Assembly (NCBI GenBank): GCA_911728435.2
Contig: OU452206.1
Span: 14,786,297-14,850,296, forward strand
Reading direction: 5' to 3'
From: Apoderus coryli
Lineage: Eukaryota; Arthropoda; Insecta; Coleoptera; Attelabidae
Length of the DNA: 64,000 nucleotides
The position numbers and the translations under genes were made by a program. The number at the start of each line of letters is the position of its first letter. Within the stretch, counting starts at the first letter, position 1. Shown here piece after piece: positions 51,800-63,380 of the stretch. The notes under the pieces were generated by a model. It was not told the origin of the DNA and ran no database searches. It was given only the letters and a program-made list of their open reading frames with translations.

Positions 51800-53325
51800 G
51801 AAGAGAATTTTTAATTTAAAAACATTCGTCATTTTCAAATTTTGCAAAATAGCAATCGGTTTTCATGCAAAATTACCGAAAGTTTAGAGTATTAGTGTAA
51901 TTACCTCCGAACACTAAACAGTATTGCCTCCAACAACGGAAATGAGGATGCTATAGGCGCGAGGAAAAGAAACGGGTCACGAGCTTTTTATATTTTTAAT
52001 TTTTCTTTTCTGTAAAGAAAATAATACCCGCTCCAGTTATTATTATTATTTTTATTATTTGTCATATTATTCATGTAGTAGATATTTTATAATACGATTT
52101 TTTATTGTTTGCGTGTCCCGCATAGATGTAAGTGTATATTGTGTATACATGTGACCCCTACGCCAGCATCCAATTGAGCGAGTTAAAGTTAATTAAATCT
52201 AATGGTTTCTTAATTGAACCCAATTGAGGATGATGATGTTCATGACGGGTTTGTCTGTCTTTTATTTCTATTTTTTTTGGCTTTGTGTGTGTGTGGACAC
52301 GTAAACATATTTTTTTTAATACAGAAATTATTATGAATTGTTGTTTGCATCTCTGATATATTACTTTATATCAAATTAATGTCTATATAACTTTGTAGGT
52401 AAAACTACGAATGCCATTGTCGTTATATTATGTTTAAATTACTGTTTCAACTAGTAACGCTGGCGTTACATTTTTGGTAGAATTCTAAAATTCGTACAAA
52501 CTTTTGTACAACAAAAAAATCTACGTACTTACGTAGATTTTTTTGTTGTCTGAATTGTTCTTCACGAATATTAATTCCCGACCCATAGGGAAAGTATTGT
52601 GAACGCGCCTAAAAAAATTTTTGAGATCAAATCGGATATAACCATTTTGAAGTTCCCTGGGACGATTAAGACCATTTCCAGATGGAAGTCTGTCGGTCTG
52701 TGTGTGTCTGTATATATTCGCCTAAACGCTTCAATCAAATTTTCGTCTATGAGTTTGAGGGAGTCCTAGGATGAACAAAACAAAAGACGCAGAATGTAAA
52801 CACCTGAGTAATCATTTAGATTTTTTTTTAAATTTGACTTGTTTAATTTTAATTTAGAATGATTGAACCTCAGAAAAATAAATAAAAATAGAAATGTCAT
52901 CTAATTTCAATGTTTGTCTTCATAACATAAAGGTCTATATTTACTTTTTAATGACAGAAGGAGTGCATGTAAACAAAAGCCAGTGGCGTAGTATAATTCT
53001 TTTGAAATCGTGGTTGTAGTTTCCAATAATAAATACATACCTACGCAGGAACTGTCGCATTTTTTTCAAATATAATTTATTAAATAATAGATGTCTGGGT
53101 TTAAAAGGAAACACTTTCTATATTATGAAAATATTTATCATTAAATGCAAAGGTATATAATTATGAATTTTTGTTGTAACATTTACTAATTATAAGAAAC
53201 CATATTTGAAATTAATCGTTTATTTTTCCTAGACCTGAGAAACTGAATCTGTTTCTACCGAGTTTAGACGAGATAAAAATTATTATGAAACCAACTCAAA
53301 AAACTTAGTTTATCTGAGAAGCTGA
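51800..53325. other. Intergenic, repeat-bearing
   Basis: Holds the 42 bp hairpin at 52508-52549 and the interspersed repeat at 52577-52760. No gene was seen. Confidence 0.45.
52508..52549. repeat. Perfect hairpin, 20 bp arms, 2 nt loop
   Basis: The left arm ACAACAAAAAAATCTACGTA, loop CT and exact complementary right arm. An inverted pair GTACAAA/TTTGTAC lies immediately to its left. No flanking direct repeat was found, unlike the palindromes at 36970 and 41771. Confidence 0.9.
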
Positions 53326-53331
53326 ATCTGT

Positions 53332-54256
53332 TTAATGTGCATATTTTTCTTTTTCAATTTCTGAGACTGATAGGGTTTCAGAAAAACTTGCTGTTAATGT
53401 GTCCATGACCTCCACATTATGCTGGGTCGCGCTGAAAAAAAAACAAACAAATTTTAATTCATTGTTGCGGTGACCAGTATGTATGTGATAAGAATAGTTT
53501 TGCAGATACTTTTCATCCTCAACTTCGGACGCAGACAGAATTTCTGAAGAACTGGCCGTTTATATTTATGTCATATTTTTTGCAACCTCCGCTGTAGACG
53601 ATAATCCAGAGGATAATCTGTTAAAAAATATTTTCAATAAACTGTAATATTTCTAATCGCACAAGAATATTAACTTACTGAACATAGCGAACAGGAATGG
53701 CTGTGTGCGATATGCATGTTTGTGTTCCAAAAATTCTAATGTCTCTTTGGTTGAAATGTTGTGAGCAAACATAAGAACTTTTAGTGACCCTTTCAAAACT
53801 TAAACCAAGAGAAGTACACCACTCTCTTCTAACGGCTTGATCACTGAGAAACCTACAAGCATTATTGTACTATACTATAAATAAAACATGAATAAGTGCT
53901 ATGGAAAGAATATATAGGATCATAATGCCCACTTGCACCACATCCCATATCTTCTCTTTATCGTAAGGTACTTACTTAAAGGTCTGTGCATATTATTATT
54001 ATTATTATACACGTGTGATGATATGCTACTATTTATTAAGAAATTATGAAATATAAAGCATATTATGAATTTACAATTATTTTTGCTTATTATATTACTG
54101 TCTATTTTGCAACTAGGTGTATAGTATATTTAAACAACTCATGTTAACTACTATCTCTGCAAAATCCCAAAATCTACGCCATTGTACTTACTTGTGACAC
54201 GTAACCTTACTCGGAAAATCACTCGACATGCAAACTAAGCACTTTTTTCTCCCCAT
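53332..54256 (-). CDS. Small THAP-domain protein (C-terminal exon structure uncertain)
   Basis: Exons (minus) 54256-54192, 53852-53679 and 53617-53566 join in phase to 96 aa. MGRKKCLVC, the CHKF motif, EWCTSLGL (conserved Trp), CSQHF and a Pro in HTAIPVRY give a complete THAP zinc module, probably DNA-binding. The stop at 53566-53568 leaves almost nothing after the domain. A further exon-like block (53431-53332; acceptor TTTCAG, ending in EIEKEKYAH and stop) lies downstream, and a decayed near-copy (SASEVEDEKYLQN) sits between them. The original protein may thus have been longer, with either alternative splicing or recent truncation. Confidence 0.72.
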
Positions 54257-54780
54257 TATTTAAAGGAACCCCAGTTTTACACACTACAAATGCAGTAAAG
54301 TAGAAGAGTCTCGTAAAATTCACTTAATTCTCGTTATAAAACTGTACGTAGCACTACTCGCACTCCACACGTCAACGTGACGTGTAAATATAAACAAATC
54401 CCTCCGCGGGGTAGCCACACATTTATATCCGTAGAACTGTATTTTTGTGAATCATATTATATTTGATTGATTTCTTGACGTTAAATATTTTATGAACATG
54501 TAATGGAAGCCGAATACAAAAAGAAATATTATAAATATTGTATAGTTCTGCAATGTAAGAACACTGAGACCAACCCTAATAAAAATTTACACTGGGATGT
54601 GAAATACGAGTTCTGATTCTATGAATAAAACGAACAATGGGCAACAGTGTTAGATTTTATTAGTAAAAATGTAAAGGTTATTTAGGCTACAAACATTTTT
54701 GTGATTAGTGTCTTGTTATGCCACTTCTATTTTTATTTATTTTTCTGAGGATTGATCTAACAACTAAACGTTAAAAAATA
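54257..54780. other. Upstream region of the small THAP gene
   Basis: A CpG-containing patch (CGTCAACGTGACGTG near 54370) stands out and may be the promoter. Otherwise AT-rich with no gene. Confidence 0.35.
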
Positions 54781-54792
54781 AATATTTATATA

Positions 54793-54995
54793 CAGGGTGT
54801 CCCGGAAACTGTGAAAATCTCTCGGATGCAGATAGCACATGCAAAAAATAAGATGACAAGTTCCTATAAAAACTATTAGAAAAAAAGAAAAGAATTCAAA
54901 ACACTGGGAATACGGGGGTCGTTTCAAACAAAATATCAGGTCATGAATGTTAATATATCAAGGGTTATAGCTTGTAACCCAGAAGGTGTCAGGGT
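54793..54995. mobile_element. Terminal part of an interspersed DNA element (TACAGGGTGTCCCGG end)
   Basis: Begins with TACAGGGTGTCCCGG preceded by TA. Sequence from 54898 to 54995 is the reverse complement of the 156 bp repeat at 34251. The other terminus was not found, so the copy is partial. Confidence 0.6.
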
Positions 54996-55248
54996 TACGG
55001 TGTTGTTGCGAAAACGTGATTTTGCTGTTTTTTTTTTAATTTCTGTAGAAATAAGTTGTAAAAGTAAGCAGATATGTAATTTTTATAAACCTTTATACCC
55101 TAGTTATATTGTTACTAGTGTACTTAACAATATTATTTATTGAAAATTATTGTTTAGATTTATTTTGAACAAATTTTTTGTAAAATGTTGTGGAACTTTA
55201 TGAGTACCAGTGCACGATAACTTGATTATTTCTTTAAATTTATAGGAA

Positions 55249-56385
55249 TGACATATGACGAACTCATGGAAGACATTCAAGGTATGCCATCTGATCTAGA
55301 ATGAGTCGTTGACGACTCGGAGGAAGAATGCCAGGAAGAGATTGACGAAACCGATATCCCACAAGACATGATTCTTATGGAACCCGACACTGATGTCGAC
55401 TCAGAAGATTATCTGCCTCTTTCAGTTTTGCAGACCCAATTACAAACCTCGTCCCACTCAACCGATAGACGTGATTGGTCAAAACTTGTATATCCCCAGA
55501 AACCAGTTGATGTTGTTGCCGATTCTGGAATTACTGATATTGTGAAGAATATTGACACTCCAGGAAAACTTGTTCAGTTCTTTTTCACCGATGAAATCAT
55601 TGAGTCCATTGTTTTTCAAACAAATTTGTATAGCCAGCACACTGCCACTGCGCCTAAACTTACAAATACAGAGGCTATTAATTTCTTGATGGGGCTAAAA
55701 TGTCTTCCCAGCTACAGGGATCACTGGAGTAGTGCTCCAGATTTTCATGATTCCTATATTTCCTCTTTGATGTCTGTAAAGCACTTTAGTTGGATCCTTG
55801 CAAATTTACATCTAAATGATAATGTCATGATGCCAAAAAAAGGTGAACCTGGCTACGATAAGCTTTACAAAGTTTAAATTCGTTATCGGATAATGTTGAA
55901 AAATGTATGCTTCCCACTAAGGGTCTTGCAATTGACGAGTCTATGATCAAATTTAAAGGCAGCATAAAGCAATATCTGTCCAATAAGAATGGCTATTGCC
56001 AACGGTTTCAAATTTATACTGGCAAATCGGAGGATACCGAGAAAAGTTTAGGAGCAAGAGTAGTAAAGAATTTACTGGATGGATTGGAAAATAAACACCA
56101 CATGGTCAATTTTGACAACTTTTTTAACAGTGTTCTGAAAAAAAATAATATTCATGCCTGTGGTACAGTGAACGCCAACAGAAAACTGCGTCCGATTTTC
56201 AAGAGTGACAGAGAATCTGAAATTTTTACCTCAAACATTGAATTACTAGCAATAAAATGGCGCGACAAGCGAAGCGTCCATTTGTTAACGAATTTCCACA
56301 ATCAGTGTGATTAACTGAAGTTTCACGAAAAGACAAAACCGGTGCCATTGAAAATGTACCATGCCCTGCTGTATTGACAGATTAT
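55249..56385 (+). pseudogene. piggyBac transposase pseudogene with two of three catalytic Asp regions
   Basis: Plus-strand pieces: MTYDELMEDIQ, a TGA stop, an acidic N-terminus, then INFLMGLKCLPSYRDHWS, KHFSWILANLHLND, a frame change near 55875, AIDESMIKFKG (first Asp), HMVNFDNFF (second Asp) and the KWRDKR region. After another stop, SRKDKTGAIENVPCPAVLTDY continues the family pattern. It ends where a LINE fragment begins at about 56388. It is a different lineage from the copy at 49672. Confidence 0.88.
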
Positions 56386-56387
56386 AT

Positions 56388-56731
56388 GTGTGTTGGTTAA
56401 CAAGATAAATCAATTTGGGTTCTCGAATGCCTTGCTTAGACTAATAGTGTCTTACTTGGGTGGCCGTAGTCAATTTGTTTATTATAGCGGACATACATCC
56501 AAAGACTATACAATGACATCAGGGGTTCCGCAGGGCTCCAATTTGGGTCCCCTGCTTTTTCTTTTATTTATCAATGACCTAGTCGAAACTATTCAGGCAG
56601 GAAAGCTTTTGTTTGCTGATGATCTTAAAATTTTTAAACCTATTACAACTAGGTTGGATTGCTTGGCGTTGCAGACTTATATACGAGGGAGAAATGTATC
56701 AAAAAACGCTGCATTCGATGCACTTTTATAA
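56388..56731 (+). pseudogene. LINE reverse-transcriptase fragment abutting or nested in the piggyBac relic
   Basis: The open frame has LLRLIVSYLGGRSQFV, MTSGVPQGSNLGPLLFLLF and the intact FADD box, and is cut at both ends. Its start coincides with loss of piggyBac homology, so it either inserted there or recombined with it. Confidence 0.8.
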
Positions 56732-58496
56732 TCTAAAGAGGCATGGGAACGGATAGCCCCGGTAGAATCGTTAAATTTATATATTTTAAATTAACTTTGG
56801 ATAAACTATACCTACATTTAAAATTAATTTGACATTTATTCAATTTTAAAAACAAATTCGCATCAAGGTTTGAGAAAAACGATAAAATATTAATTACTTC
56901 GACATTCGACTCTGCATTTAACCGCTTAACAATCCACATCGTCCTAACAATCCGCTACCTATTGAATTCGGCGGCATATTTAAATAAACCAATCAAATTT
57001 AAATGCAGCCGAGTTGGCCCTATTCTATTGTCTTTCGACATTCTGATGATTTTGTCAGACTCTCTTAAATCCACCAATTCCTTTGTTTACTTTGTATTAC
57101 ACGCACTAATGAACACCAAATAAACTTTTATGTATTACACTCACAACAAAAATATTTGATGCACTTATCAATACGCACTATTAAGTTCCTTCCTGCCTTT
57201 ATCTTTGAAGTATGTGAAAACGACACTTATTTACATTTCTATAGTTGAACTTGAACTTCACCACAAAGTAAAAGCACTAAACTACCCCTTCAACGAGGTC
57301 CACTAATTTGTCTGTGTAGTTTTAATAGCACTTAACAAAAATTGTCAGCATCTATTTAAGTTAGATTATGATGCATTAAAAGAGAGAATCTGCTGGCCCT
57401 GTTTGAATGAACTAATAGCTGCACTAATAGTCATCATTGTCGCTAATAGGGAAAAATTGGGTAAATTGATAAATTCACTTATAAACTCTTTATTATTATT
57501 TGTTGTTATGACTGAAGTACATTATGGGACCTCTATTTTTATTAGTATTGTTATGTTTGGTGTTGTTGTGATATTCTTACTTATTTAATAAATTTAAGTT
57601 AATTCCGTCGGGATTAATCAACCACTTATTATTGTTTATTAAAAACGGTTTAATTAATTGGCTTTATTGTGATGTATATTATGTATGGTTTGGGTCTTTT
57701 ACCACGTTATTATATTATTAGTTGATGTGAAAATGGGTAATAAGTGAGTTGGTTATTGTGTGTTATGCCAGTTTAAGGGTAGTTTTTGGTTTCTGTGAAA
57801 CTCTATTTATTAGTGTTGTTAATAATGTATCTTGATACAATTGGAGAAGTGTTTTTTGGGAATAAATCATATATACAATGGATCTACTACATTCGGAAAA
57901 CAACAATTCAAAATTTGTTTATAGGCAAATTAAACTATCTTTTATAGGATTTTATAAATATAGGTAAGTACATTATACACACCGACAAAATTAGCTGAAC
58001 GAACGGGCAAAATTTACTTTTCTGTTGAACCATGTAAAAGATTGAGATGATTTTTTTTGCATCTTTTTTTTTATTGGGCACGTAGTCTGCGCATCAGCTA
58101 ACAGAACAACAGGCCCTCATGAAACCGCCTTTTTCTGGTTGATCAAGAACTGCCTAGAAGGCTTAACTTCTATTCCACAAGCTGTCTTTATTTTTATTGT
58201 ATTTATGCCGTTCTTTGTGGCATTTATTCTTGGATTTTTATATCGGGTTCCCCATAATAGACTACCCATTTTATATTATTAATAAATTCCTTACGAGATA
58301 ACTAAATAAGTTGTTCTCTGTGGGATTATCTTCTGTAGTCTTTGGGATTTAAGTAAATTATTAATCCAGTCGGCCCTGTCACAAATAAATTTGAAATTAA
58401 TAATTTCGTGGAGCGTCATTTTTTTTCTACGAGAAGTTTCAATAATTATTTATTTTTTTGCTTTGAGACATTATTTCAACATCCGTTTGAACTTTA
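56732..58496. other. Intergenic AT-rich DNA
   Basis: No gene was recognised. A T-rich stretch near 58070, followed by GGGCACGTAGTCTGCG and CAGCTAACAGAACAACAGGCC, has the look of an old SINE or UTR relic, but no terminus was defined. Confidence 0.4.
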
Positions 58497-59545
58497 ATGG
58501 ATTACTCAGTCCAACAACGTGTGTTTTGTGTAGAAACTTACATAAGAAGCAATTCGATAGAAGAAGTTAGGAGTGCATTCCGGCGTCAGTTTGATAACAA
58601 CAATAGGGGTCACGCGCCAAATCGGAAAACTGTTAAGTTATGGGTTCGTCATTGGCGTGAAAATGGTTCTGTACAAAATTTGAACAAGTCTGGACGTCGA
58701 AGAACAGTTCGTACACCAGAAAATATTGAACGAGTTAGAATTGCGTTTACGAGTCCTAAAAGGTCTGCTAATCGACAAACCCTTATCTTAGGAATATCGA
58801 AGGGAAGCTTAGATAGAATTCTTCAAAGGGATTTAAAATTTCATCCCTATAAATACCAAATGGCACAGCACCTTAGCATTCAAGATAAAGAAGCAAGATT
58901 AGGATTTTGTCAAGAATTTTTGGATTTACATCAAGGAGCAACGTCATGGCATGGCATGGTTAATAAACTGAATTTTAGATACGGGTCAAATGAAAATCCT
59001 CGTGGAATATTTACACGAACTTCCATAATCCAAAAGTTGTTATGTGGTGTGGAGTAGGATCTTTTGGTATTATTGGCTCTTATTTTTTTGAGGATCAAAA
59101 TAACCGCGCTGTAACAGTAACATCCGAGCGCTACGTTCATATGCTAGAGACATTTCTCATTCCAGAATTAAATAGACGAGGATTACTAAACAATGCATTT
59201 CTATTACAACAAGATGGGGCAATAGCTCATACTGCCAGAAACTCAATGAAGGTCCTGCGAGAAATGTTTAATGGCCGACTCATTTCTCGATTTGGGGATT
59301 TGCCTTGGCCTTCGATGTCCCCCAACTTAACTGCACCCGATGTTTTCCTGTGGGGATATTTAAAAGTCAAAGTGTTTGGGAGTCGTCCAGGTACAATCGA
59401 GGAACTGAAAGTCAAAATTCGTGAAGAAGTTGAAGGAATAGACGAAGGTTTGCTATGCCGTGTAATGAACCACTTTTTATGTAATATTGAAAAATGTGTT
59501 GAAGTTGGTGGAGGTCATTTAGAAGACGTTATTTTTAAAAGTTAG
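58497..59545 (+). pseudogene. IS630/mariner-superfamily element (DUF4817 + DDE), inactivated
   Basis: An N-terminal DUF4817-type helix-turn-helix region (VFCVETYIRSNSI..VRSAFRRQF, TVKLWVRHWRENGSV) is followed by KFHPYKYQ. The segment that should carry the first catalytic Asp is missing between LDLHQGA and GMVNKLNFRYG. After a frame change near 59040 come VWCGV-type sequence, LLQQDGAIAHTA (second Asp) and SPNLTAPDVFLWGYLK, where the expected third Asp of SPDLT is Asn. Thus two catalytic residues are lost. Confidence 0.88.
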
Positions 59546-60520
59546 GCTTAAATTAGCCAAATATTTATAAGAAGAAGAAATCTTTTTTTCCCAGTGACTG
59601 AACTATTTTTGAGATTAAATTCTATAGCACAAATCAAGGTCATCCTTTTTTGACAGTTTTTAATTACATCGATCCATGAAACGAATACCGGACTTCTTCA
59701 AAGCGATAATGAACCTTTATTGTTTCACTTGAACTCTGTGCATGAGCCCTTTTTGGATATATAAAATACATACGGGGCGTATAAGTGTGCAGGTTTTGAG
59801 ATGGTGGTCACGTGGATAAAATATTGAAAGTGAGAGATGTGGGCTTAATGTATGGGAGCGAGAAACTACCTAAATAATAATTGCCACAGTTCTTGTGGGA
59901 AAAAATATAAAAATTCGGTTATATCAATTTACTAAACAACAGATTTTGTTTGGCGATTAGAATGTCGGAATTACCCTTATATCACTTTCAAATTAGGTAG
60001 GTAACTTTGGAATTGATTTACGAGTAGATATCGAACTAGGGTTGAGCACGAATACAGATTTTATACAAGGGTTGTTCAGTAAGAACGGGTTTAGTTGTAA
60101 CACTTATTTATTTAAATTATCTTATTAAGTAATCCCAAGAGGGTTAAGTTAGGCGACTTTGGAAGAATGGCAACATATTCATACCTCATCTGTCGACCAC
60201 AATGCTTCTAGAGCATCATCTGGTTGTAACTATGTATTAATTTTTAGCTACATCGACACATCCTCCATCAAATTGTTGAAGTTATTTTGCAGAAAATCAT
60301 AGAATTAGAGTTGCCGCGAGACACAAGACGTCTCGTCTCGAGAGCATTTTATCTCGAAATTTTAGACGAGACGAGACGAGACATCTCGAAAAATTGTAAT
60401 GACTTAAAACAATTCAAACGATTTATATTCAAAATAATAATATTTTAAATAGAAAAACAGCATCTTAGGGTGTGATCTACGACGGCGTAGAAAGGCCATC
60501 ATGGTAATTTTCTTCTTATT
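59546..60520. other. Intergenic; CGAGA-rich patch
   Basis: No gene. Between 60310 and 60395, CGAGACGAGACGAGAC and inverted GTCTCGTCTCGAGA motifs form a subterminal-repeat-like patch, possibly the end of a hAT-like element. A matching distal end was not found. Confidence 0.4.
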
Positions 60521-60720
60521 TCCACTTTAAAACTGGAAATTCCACTTTTAACTGGAAATTCCACTTTTTAACTGGAAACTCCACTTTTTTATTGGAAATT
60601 TCACTTTAAACTGGATATTCTATTTTAAATTGGAAATTCCACTTTAAACTGGATATTCCATTTTAAATTGAAAATTCCTTTGATAAACTGGAAATTACAC
60701 TTTTTAACTTGAAATTTTCT
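60521..60720. repeat. Minisatellite, ~20-22 bp unit
   Basis: About nine degenerate copies of a unit reading AACTGGAAATTCCACTTTTT, in direct tandem order. Confidence 0.85.
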
Positions 60721-60899
60721 CATTTGGTATTGCCGAGGGATTTATGGAGCATTGCATTTTTAGTGAATTTTCCGGGAATTTAAAGGAATATTTTCTAAAA
60801 TGCATTAGCGATCACGAGTACTTTAGAACTAGTTTTAGCCGATTTTGAAAAAATAGGCAAGGATTAATTTTTAGAAATAATGGACAGCCTTGATTGTAA

Positions 60900-61393
60900 A
60901 ACGATTGTAACTAGCTTGAACGTGGAAAAAAGTTATATCTGATATTGTACACAAAGAAATAGTGCAAACACCAATGTTTATTACTAACTGTTGGATACCA
61001 ATCCTAAAAGGACTGATGACAGGGGAAGAACTAAAATTAGTATGGGTTCGATGGGATCCGTCCACCAAAAATATTGTATCTTTTTAATGCATATATTTAG
61101 ATGAGACTTCCGATTGCAAAAGGGTATTCGCATATTATTTTAAAAAATTTGTCCGAGAAAGCTCTTCTCAAAAACTTAAGCTCTTTTTGAGATTTTGTAC
61201 TGGAGCAGATATATTAATAGGCACACCGATCTCAGTAACCTTTAACAACGCTGAAGGATTTTTAAGAATTCCAACAGCTCGCACTTGTGGACAAATTTTA
61301 GAGATTTCCAGCACATATCAAGACATTTCTGAGTTTAGATCTGAATTAAATGGAACTCTTGATAATAATGTTTGGATAATGGACTTTGTTTAA
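60900..61393 (+). pseudogene. HECT-domain-like fragment, probably transposon-associated
   Basis: NCWIPILKGLMTGEELKLVW and, after frame changes, LRFCTGADILIG, ISVTFNNAEGFLRIPTARTC and LEISSTYQDISEFRSELN resemble the C-lobe of HECT-type proteins found as multicopy genes in insects (G2E3-like). The position normally holding the catalytic Cys reads ARTC. The 5' part is broken. This could be a retained piece of a multicopy mobile gene rather than a cellular E3 ligase. Confidence 0.55.
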
Positions 61394-62680
61394 AACAAAA
61401 CTACTGTGTATTTTTTTATAAGAATTTATTATTTTTTTTAAGTAAAAGCATTTAATTTTAATAAACTTAAAATAAAAATAAATTTGGTTTCATTTTCTTA
61501 ATTTAAGACAATGGGTCATTTTCACTGAATCACAAGTAATTTGGTCCGTTATTACTGTATCTTCTGCGGCGCAAACGTCTTCTGCTTCTAATTTGTAGGA
61601 AATATATGTCATTTCATGTTCGTTGCACAATATACTATTTTCTAAGACAGTCTTTAAATGCCTTTATTATATGTTCAATCATGATTGGAAAATGTAGTAC
61701 ATTGGAATGCTGTTTTTCATTTACACGTGCGTAATAAATATTTCGCATACTAGTTGCTAGGCAACTAAATAAATAAAAAATCTGGAACTAAACACTTGGA
61801 AAATTAAATTTTAAATTACCGAAACATTTTTTAATAATTGTTGAAAGATTTTAAACTTAAACACTTTGAAAATTAAATTTTAAATTACCGAAACATTTTT
61901 TAATAATTTTTGAAAGATTTTAAAAATCCGATTACGCTTATTTTTGAAAAAATACCACCAGACGGCTGGAAATTGATACATGGGTAAAAAAGTAAAACAC
62001 AAACAATTTTTTCCTTTAACTCCTTTCTTCTAACATTTTGAAAATTAGGGCTAACTAAGGTCCAATTTGACATGCCAGCAAAGTCACGTGACTGCTCATT
62101 TAGCATCATTTTGAAAGCAAAAACAAATGAAATACCAATTAAAAGATGAATTAAATGCTAAAGAAAAAAAAATTCCATTCCTACCTTAATTTCTTCAGAA
62201 CTTTGCATAAAAATACTAACTTTTGTTGATATGGTAATAATACTCTTTAAAGTATATTTTTACCTATAAAAGTAGTGCTTTTTAACCCCTATTTGGGGTT
62301 TGATTATTATACTAAAAATACAGGATCGCATTCCAACTAAAGTTGAGCGTTTTTTATTTATTAATCAACCATAAAAACAGTGGGATATACTCTAGATATC
62401 GAACGCTCCCCGTATATTATTCACAACAGGTCCCGTTAAAAAGCATATACCACAAATTACTAGATGACCCCTATAGTCTCAGGTCACATAATTCATATTA
62501 TTATAGTCCAGCTTCCATATACTACACCATACAAAACAAAAAACATAACACAAAATCACCCTATCTCATCTCCTATTGGCTGGCGCAAACCAAAACCAAC
62601 CAATCATACAGCACTCGACAATGTGCCAGCTCCAATAAGCGACACGTCTCTATCCCTAAACCACTCTAACTTTGACTCAA
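61394..62680. other. Intergenic, with a two-copy tandem duplication
   Basis: A 69 bp unit is duplicated head to tail at 61792-61860 and 61861-61926 (ACACTT(G/T)GAAAATTAAA). CCAAT-type motifs (ATTGGCTGG at 62573, CCAATCA at 62599) lie in the presumed proximal promoter of the homeobox gene. No ORF of note. Confidence 0.55.
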
Positions 62681-62688
62681 TTAAATTT

Positions 62689-62728
62689 TATAAATTGCCC
62701 AATGTAATAGTGCACACCAGTCAGTTTA
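62689..62728 (+). promoter_or_regulatory. TATA box plus arthropod initiator
   Basis: TATAAA at 62689-62694 is followed by TCAGTT at 62721-62726, an arthropod Inr whose A (62723) would be +1. The spacing (TATA start at -34) is right for a focused Pol II start. CCAAT motifs lie about 120-150 bp upstream and the start codon 131 bp downstream. Confidence 0.65.
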
Positions 62729-62853
62729 CGAGCTAAATTGTTTGATTGAACAACCATTCCTTAACTAAAACTAGAATTAATATTGATTGAGATAATTTTC
62801 GCGTAAATTAAATCGCGTGAATTTTAATTGATACTAAGATTAAAACCGAGAAA

Positions 62854-63380
62854 ATGAATATGGAATCGAATGGATCACCATTTGTAGATGACCAAAGCTA
62901 CGATTATCAAAACACACAACCTTTACCATCGTTAAGTGCAACTTTGTTGAATAAAAATGGCGATAACAACAATTTAAACGTGCATTCGATACAAGTTATG
63001 CTGGGACTCCAACAACATCACAGTCAGCATGATATATTCGTGAGTAGTATGGACTATGATGGGAAATCCTCGCCACAAAAATTAGTGGAAGATGGTTCGA
63101 CATTAATGCAACATCATGCACACCAGCATCAGGAGTTGGGTGTTGGAATGTTCCAGACTCAACAGAGTAGTGGTGGATTGGAGCATCATAGCAATGGGAG
63201 TTTGAGGAGCAATAACAATAATAATAGTTCGAAGAAGGATGATTTGGTGATTTTGCAGAGTGCACATCAAATTGGGAGCACGACTTCAACTGATAATATT
63301 GGGAATGTTAATAGTGGGAGTAGTAAGAAGTCTGATAAGAAAAAGACTGATGCTAATGGTGTGAAGAAGAAGAAAACGAG
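62854..63380 (+). CDS. First coding exon of a probable paired-like homeobox gene (repo candidate)
   Basis: ATG at 62854 opens a 527 nt exon ending in a consensus donor (ACGAG/GTGAGT, phase 2). The protein is low-complexity and rich in His, Gln, Ser and Asn (QQHHSQH, HHAHQHQ, SNNNNNSS), as in activation regions of developmental transcription factors. It ends in SDKKKTDANGVKKKKTR. The KKKKTR at the splice site matches the start of the repo-type homeodomain (KTRTTFTAYQL...). The homeodomain itself lies outside the window, so identity is inferred. Repo would be the glial-fate factor. Confidence 0.6.

Noticed and set aside
60521..60720. CRISPR-like array
   Set aside because: The repeats are contiguous and degenerate with no spacers, and the genome is eukaryotic; it is a minisatellite.
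61080..61393. Working cellular HECT E3 ligase gene
   Set aside because: Only part of the C-lobe is present, upstream frames are broken, and similar sequences occur as multicopy genes.
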